From positions 434,001 to 498,000 of the forward strand of contig JACJYG010000007.1 of assembly GCA_020636215.1 (NCBI GenBank): a stretch of DNA of 64,000 bases. The letters are read 5' to 3'. Positions 60,005 through 64,000 of this stretch are shown piece by piece; position 1 is the stretch's first letter, and every line of letters starts with the position of its first letter. The DNA is from Lewinellaceae bacterium. GTDB lineage: Bacteria > Bacteroidota > Bacteroidia > Chitinophagales > Saprospiraceae. The notes below the pieces were generated by a model. That model worked only from the letters and a program-made list of their open reading frames with translations. It was not told the origin of the DNA and made no database searches. Both the position numbers and the translations under genes were made by a program.

Positions 60005-61582
60005 TTACTCTAAAATCCCCTTGACAATACCTGCGATCTGGTATGCCAGGTAGGGCGGAACTGCATTTCCGACCTGAGTATATTGGGCTGTCCTGGATCC
60101 GCAGAAAAAGTAATTGTCCGGAAATGTCTGTACTCTCGCCGCTTCCCTCACGGTCAGGCTCCTGCATTGTACAGGATCATAGTGTATGAAATAGTGACCG
60201 TCTTTTGAAATATGACTTGTAATCGTTGTTGCAGGCTGATCCGGAGCCTGGGCCCTGAAGCGATCGGCAAACTTTCCTGATTTTGCGTTCTTATGCCTGG
60301 GTAAAAGCGAAGGGGGGTAATCATGAAGTAAGGGGGACCTTCCGTGTACTTCCTGGAAAGATGAAGCGAAGAAATACCTTTTCAGGTCTTCATCAAGATG
60401 TGCCCTGCTGGCATGGTTGCAAAATCCTCGCAACCTTTCATCGAAGTACCAGTGTGAAAGTTTTTCCGGCTTTCTGGAGCTTTCAACCGCTTCAATAAAT
60501 TCACCTCCTCTTGAATAGGGAGGAGCCTGCCTAATGCCCCCGAAAGCCCGGCTGAATCCGTTTACACTGAAGATTTCCTTTCTGAGCTCAGAATAAACCC
60601 TGCGCCAGTTCTGAAAATTATCTTCAAGCATTTCATATTCAAACCTCACCCTTCCGTCAGCGTCTTCAGTCTGGGAAGTTATTCTCCGGAACAATCCGCT
60701 ACGGATCCTGGGGAGGTCGCCAATTACTTCCCGCAGGGAAACAGAATCCGATTCCTTCAATATGGGAACATCCTGGACTTTCAGATCTTCTCTTATTCCA
60801 ATCAGGATTATTCTATGCCTTTTTTGAGGAATTCCGTACTTCTCTGATTCAATCAGATAATCCGTATCTTTTTTGTACACAGGATTTTCTGAAGGAGGAT
60901 CATATTCTACCGGTTTGCTCGAAAGAGAAAAAATCCTGTACTGAGGGCAATCGGTTTCCGGGAATACATCTGATGGTTTCCTGAGATCCCTCAGGATCAT
61001 ATCGAAAATACTCTGGTCATTTAACTTTGCAGAAAGCAGCCCTTTGACATTTTCCATAACGAAAATAGCCGGTTTGTGCTTTGCAATGATTCTCAGGTAC
61101 TCTTTGTAGAGATAAACCCGATGGTCGTTTTCATCGACTCCCCCGTTCCTGACTCTGCCCACCACTGAATAGGCCTGGCAGGGAGGCCCTCCGATTAAAA
61201 CCCAGGTCCGGTTATTACCAATCTCCGCTCTGATTCTTTTATCCAGTATAGCAACGGGTACTTCTCCGAGGGTTGCATTCCATGCTTCTTTTGCAGCCCG
61301 GGCGCTCTCCTCCGGAAATTGCCGGAAAAGCAGTTCCCTTTTTTTAATGAATGTTTCCATATTGCCAGACCGGATAAGGTCATAGTACTCCTGCGGCGCC
61401 CCTCCGGATGGAAACTGCCGGAAAAAGCTTCGGAGTTTAAGCGTTTCATGAGCATACTGGTCCTTTTCGACCGATAATCTCAGATCAAAAGCCCTGTTCC
61501 CAAAGTCGTCCGATACAGCACTGAACCCTTCGCCAAGCCCTCCCGGACCCGCAAAAAGATCGATAACCGGGATTCTAGCCAT
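60005..61582 (-). CDS. DNA (cytosine-5) methyltransferase, DrmMII-like
   Basis: This is a 525-residue protein with all main C5-methyltransferase motifs: motif I DLFAGPGGLGEGF, motif IV GGPPCQAYS with catalytic C135, motif VI FVMENVKG, motif VIII-like QKRHRIILIG, and motifs IX-X RVQTFPDNYFF and QVGNAVPPYLA. It would methylate host DNA to mark self for the DISARM machinery. It overlaps vsr by 8 nt and precedes the DrmE-like gene by 37 nt. The target-recognition region (about 300-440) gives no hint of the site. Confidence 0.92.
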   Translation of the reverse strand: MARIPVIDLFAGPGGLGEGFSAVSDDFGNRAFDLRLSVEKDQYAHETLKLRSFFRQFPSGGAPQEYYDLIRSGNMETFIKKRELLFRQFPEESARAAKEAWNATLGEVPVAILDKRIRAEIGNNRTWVLIGGPPCQAYSVVGRVRNGGVDENDHRVYLYKEYLRIIAKHKPAIFVMENVKGLLSAKLNDQSIFDMILRDLRKPSDVFPETDCPQYRIFSLSSKPVEYDPPSENPVYKKDTDYLIESEKYGIPQKRHRIILIGIREDLKVQDVPILKESDSVSLREVIGDLPRIRSGLFRRITSQTEDADGRVRFEYEMLEDNFQNWRRVYSELRKEIFSVNGFSRAFGGIRQAPPYSRGGEFIEAVESSRKPEKLSHWYFDERLRGFCNHASRAHLDEDLKRYFFASSFQEVHGRSPLLHDYPPSLLPRHKNAKSGKFADRFRAQAPDQPATTITSHISKDGHYFIHYDPVQCRSLTVREAARVQTFPDNYFFCGSRTAQYTQVGNAVPPYLAYQIAGIVKGILE

Positions 61583-61994
61583 TTGTAAACTTTTGAAATA
61601 AGTTTTCGAGCGTCATGTTCCTTTTTTCTCCCCGCAGGCTGCATTCCCAGACAATCAGGACCTGCCAGCCCATTTTTTTTAGTCTGCGGTAGTTTTCTTT
61701 ATCTTTTGTTACTGTGGAACTGATTTTATTTTTCCACCATTCTGTTCTTGTTTTGGGTATCACAAAGTACCTGCACCCTTCATGCCCATGCCAGAAACAT
61801 CCGTTGACAAAAACTACAGTATTGTATTTTTTCGACACCAGGTCTGGCTTACCAGGTAGTTTTTTCTGGTGCAACCTGTACCGAATCCCTTTGCTGAACA
61901 GAAATTTCCTGACGATCATTTCAGGGGCAGTATCCTTACCCCTGATCCTGCTCATATTGTAGCTTCTGGTTTTCTTGTCATGGACATCCGCCAT
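61575..61994 (-). CDS. vsr: very short patch repair endonuclease Vsr
   Basis: This is a 139-residue protein matching Vsr throughout: SRIRGKDTAPEMIVRKFLFS, GIRYRLHQKKLPGKPDLV with the catalytic Asp, VFVNGCFWHGHEGC zinc/active-site region, and a closing GWQVLIVWECSLR. Vsr nicks at T:G mismatches that arise when 5-methylcytosine deaminates, so pairing with the overlapping cytosine methyltransferase makes sense. It is the first gene of the operon, so the promoter lies in 61995-62130. Confidence 0.93.
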   Translation of the reverse strand: MADVHDKKTRSYNMSRIRGKDTAPEMIVRKFLFSKGIRYRLHQKKLPGKPDLVSKKYNTVVFVNGCFWHGHEGCRYFVIPKTRTEWWKNKISSTVTKDKENYRRLKKMGWQVLIVWECSLRGEKRNMTLENLFQKFTNG

Positions 61995-62421
61995 TCTGAT
62001 TTGCTCCGGTTATTCTTTGATAAAAGTCCCCTTCATTCGGGACTATCAATTCTGTCATATTATGTGCCTGAAACAAAAACAGAGAACTTGCCTTGTGTTA
62101 TTCGTCTGAGCGCCTGTGGGTGTTGTGTTACCTGAGCAATAATAAGAATTTTGGTAATATTTTTACGTGAACAGTTCAGGTTTTGTTTCGGAGCCACGAA
62201 ATTATTTTAAGGGCCGGAGATAGCTAATTCCGATCCCACCCCGCCTCCTGCAGCCCCTCCTTTCTCCTGCACCCCGGAATCCGGTGCTTTGGCTCCGGGT
62301 GCCGGAGGCTTGTCGTTGCCTTGCGGGGCAATGATGTGGATAGCGGAAGGACGAGCTGCTGGCGGTTAAGAGCGGGATGGATATACATGCATCGATAAAG
62401 CTATGAAAAATAGTCAAGAAA
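61995..62421. other. upstream region of the DISARM operon, no gene
   Basis: No credible gene is seen in about 430 bp. The part next to vsr should hold the operon promoter and contains a small inverted repeat (62025-62044). The left-over part, 62200-62400, is GC-rich with no supported feature. Confidence 0.5.
62025..62044. promoter_or_regulatory. small inverted repeat before vsr
   Basis: AGTCCC (62025-62030) and GGGACT (62039-62044) pair around an 8-nt centre, 31 nt upstream of the vsr start codon. It could be an operator limiting expression of the operon. No regulator gene is adjacent, so this is only a suggestion. Confidence 0.3.
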
Positions 62422-62646
62422 CTACGGCAAGGCAGCCATGGACCGGTCCACCCGGATGATCGCCTCCAGCACCTTTTCCAGCACCGTAATGGGCCCGATG
62501 GCCCTTTCCCCGTCGCTGAAGACTTCCATCAGCAAAGCGTTGTAGATCATTTTGAGGTCGGCAACAGTGAGGCCGTCCAGTTGGTGGGGGCCGTTTTGCC
62601 AGTCTTCCGGGGTGATGGGGAGGAATTGGTGGTTGTTGAATGGCAT
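62422..62646 (-). CDS. small acidic hypothetical protein, 74 aa
   Basis: I chose the ATG at 62646 (MPFNNHQFLPITPEDWQNGP), giving 74 residues; the frame opens 26 codons earlier with non-protein-like sequence. The rest is helical (LTVADLKMIYNALLMEVFSD; GPITVLEKVLEAIIRVDRSM). No family is recognised. The compact, protein-like composition supports a real gene. Confidence 0.5.
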   Translation of the reverse strand: MPFNNHQFLPITPEDWQNGPHQLDGLTVADLKMIYNALLMEVFSDGERAIGPITVLEKVLEAIIRVDRSMAALP

Positions 62647-62799
62647 GGGTGGTGGATTGTTTGATGGAGTGGGCAACTTTTTCGCACAAAGGTACTGGTT
62701 GACCCGTCCTGTGACTTTTCTCATTGAGTTTTGCAGAACGGTTTCAGATATTAATAGAGGCGAAACCCAAGATTACTCAACCAATGAAAACGAAGTGCC

Positions 62800-63429
62800 A
62801 TGAAAAAGTTAATTGCTTATTTTTTGTTCCTGGTACCGTTTTTCCTGCTGATAACTGATTGTAAAAAGGAAGAAACAGAGGAACCGGAACCGGATTTAGG
62901 ACAATTTACGGATTCCCGGGACGGCCAGGTTTATAAAATAGTGGCCTTTCCAGAAATCGGGCAAACCTGGATGGCCGAAAACCTCAACTTCGACATAGGC
63001 GAAGGCTGCTGGTTTTATGACGACGATCCCCGGAATGGAGCAAGGTACGGAAGGTTATACACTTGGGAAGCTGCCAGGAAAGCCTGCCCTCCGGGCTGGC
63101 GATTACCGACGGATGAGGAGTGGAAAAATTTGGCTGATTCCTTTGGCGAGTATTCCGATAATGGTGACATTATAGGCGACCAAAACAAATCTTATCAAGC
63201 CTTAATTGAAGGCGGCAATTCAGGTTTTTCCGCGCTCCCTGGCGGCTACTACCAGGCCACCCCTATGGACATCTTCTTCTTTCTTGGCTACCACGGCTTC
63301 TACTGGAGCGCTACGGAGATCGATTTGGGCGGCGCGTGGGGCTACAAATTCGACGGCTACTACCGCAAGCTGTACCGGCTCAACAACAATAAGACTTGGG
63401 GTTTCTCCTGTCGATGTATCCAAGACTAA
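62800..63429 (+). CDS. FISUMP-domain lipoprotein
   Basis: This is a 209-residue protein. The N-terminus is a lipoprotein signal (LIAYFLFLVPFFLLITDCKK) with Cys as lipid anchor, so it should face the cell surface or periplasm. The body is a Fibrobacter succinogenes major paralogous (FISUMP) domain: DGQVYKIV, TWMAENLNF, GRLYTWEAARKACPPGWRLP, TDEEWKNL, GFSALPGGYY, FYWSATE and a final SCRCIQD. The domain is widespread in Bacteroidota and of unknown function. Confidence 0.88.
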   Translation: MKKLIAYFLFLVPFFLLITDCKKEETEEPEPDLGQFTDSRDGQVYKIVAFPEIGQTWMAENLNFDIGEGCWFYDDDPRNGARYGRLYTWEAARKACPPGWRLPTDEEWKNLADSFGEYSDNGDIIGDQNKSYQALIEGGNSGFSALPGGYYQATPMDIFFFLGYHGFYWSATEIDLGGAWGYKFDGYYRKLYRLNNNKTWGFSCRCIQD

Positions 63430-63581
63430 TTCTCCTAAATGATGGAAAAACGAATGGGCTATTTGTCCATTTGACTATTTCCGCTCCAGTACGGGTCACA
63501 CAGCGTATTTTTTGTAAACTTTACTCCGGACGATCCTTTCACCTGTCAACCTAAATTAGGACGGGTCAACGGGTCAAACAA

Positions 63582-63749
63582 ATGAAACTCCTCCTCCTCG
63601 CCACCTTCCTCCTCACCTTCACCTATGAGCAAATAGACAGCCTGCTGCGGGAGTATCGCAAGGAGCATCCTGTTCCGGAGCATTACAGGGAGCAGTTGCA
63701 GTGGAGTGATCCTGACATCGCAGCGGAGAAGGAGGACAAGCGAAGGTAG
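63582..63749 (+). CDS. possible 55-residue peptide with hydrophobic start
   Basis: This short frame starts with a hydrophobic segment (MKLLLLATFLLTFTYEQ) and continues as a charged helix (LLREYRKEHPVPEHYREQ). The start could be a signal or anchor, but the frame is short and no family is recognised. It lies 152 bp after the lipoprotein gene. Confidence 0.35.
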   Translation: MKLLLLATFLLTFTYEQIDSLLREYRKEHPVPEHYREQLQWSDPDIAAEKEDKRR

Positions 63750-63874
63750 AAGATGGGGCCCGAGGCTGGGCGTTCATTTTACCTTTATCAAAGGCGTCCG
63801 CATTTCGGTTTCCAGGCGCCGGGCATCATAAGGAGGCGTCCAGCCTATTTCTTCCCGGATCTTAATCGTTTCAT

Positions 63875-64000
63875 TCAATCACCCGGCGGATGCTCACCGG
63901 CCATCCTGGCCAACCGCCTCAGGTTGCGCAAGCCTTCCCGGTTCAACCTCAGCAATTGCACAGAAGCCCGTCCGATTGGTGTAAGCCCGATAACTTCCAG
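63875..64000 (-). CDS. C-terminal end of a gene entering from the right
   Basis: A minus-strand frame enters from the right edge and ends at TGA 63877-63875; 41 residues are seen (for example GLTPIGRASVQLLRLNREGL, then RNLRRLARM). It is basic and helical. Too little is visible to name a family. Confidence 0.35.
   Translation of the reverse strand: MEVIGLTPIGRASVQLLRLNREGLRNLRRLARMAGEHPPGD

Overview
The window looks like an accessory-rich stretch of a Bacteroidota chromosome, most likely the Saprospiria. The main evidence is a type VI secretion cluster of subtype iii (the Bacteroidota form, with TssN and TssO and without TssJ/L/M), a run of paralogues that look like the Bacteroidota family DUF6266, a FISUMP-type lipoprotein, and ATGG-rich degenerate intergenic repeats. 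No rRNA or tRNA gene was recognised. Base composition is patchy: the block at 17.0-27.8 kb is very GC-rich, while the cargo genes at 28.3-40.7 kb are AT-rich, so the window has probably been assembled from several imports.

Layout. (1) 0-1.6 kb: a SIR2-like defence-type gene cut by the window edge, plus degraded fragments. (2) 1.8-5.9 kb: a TPR/GAF/HisKA_2 sensor kinase and its receiver protein with a degenerate LytTR-like tail. (3) 6.1-16.3 kb: a T6SSiii block on the + strand (TssB-like, TssC, TssD/Hcp, VgrG, TssF, a toxin-like effector, TssG, TssN, TssK, PAAR, TssO). No ClpV, TssE, TssP, TssQ or TssR is in the window. (4) 17.0-27.8 kb: a GC-rich, mostly minus-strand block of small unknown genes. 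It carries a holin-like membrane protein, a minimal tyrosine recombinase, six MKGRNQ-type (DUF6266-like) paralogues or part-paralogues, a SLOG protein and several strong DNA hairpins. (5) 28.3-41.5 kb: minus-strand cargo genes (ββα nuclease, HEPN, LysM, UDG-like, radical SAM plus RiPP precursor, LytTR regulator, PIN-like, membrane protein). They are separated by four truncated copies of a serine resolvase gene whose intact copy sits at the right end, with shared boundary sequences. One truncated copy is split by an IS66 element with a clear 8-bp target duplication. (6) 41.7-44.8 kb: a CHAT-NB-ARC-TPR STAND protein with nine almost identical 126-bp repeats. (7) 45.0-49.9 kb: an EEP-family nuclease/phosphatase, a TPR-HExxH protein, two remnants and an exported coiled-coil protein. 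(8) 50.0-62.0 kb: a six-gene minus-strand operon, vsr - cytosine methyltransferase - DrmE-like - NERD/SF1 helicase - DrmA - DrmB. This is a class 2-like DISARM system in which no phospholipase-D DrmC is seen and a NERD-helicase is present. (9) 62.4-64 kb: small genes and a FISUMP lipoprotein.

The most interesting parts are the resolvase-fragment/cargo array (an integron-like arrangement built around a serine recombinase), the NHLP-leader RiPP pair inside it, the constant-start/variable-end paralogue family beside a minimal tyrosine recombinase, and the DISARM variant. All functional calls come from reading motifs by eye; no database search was run.
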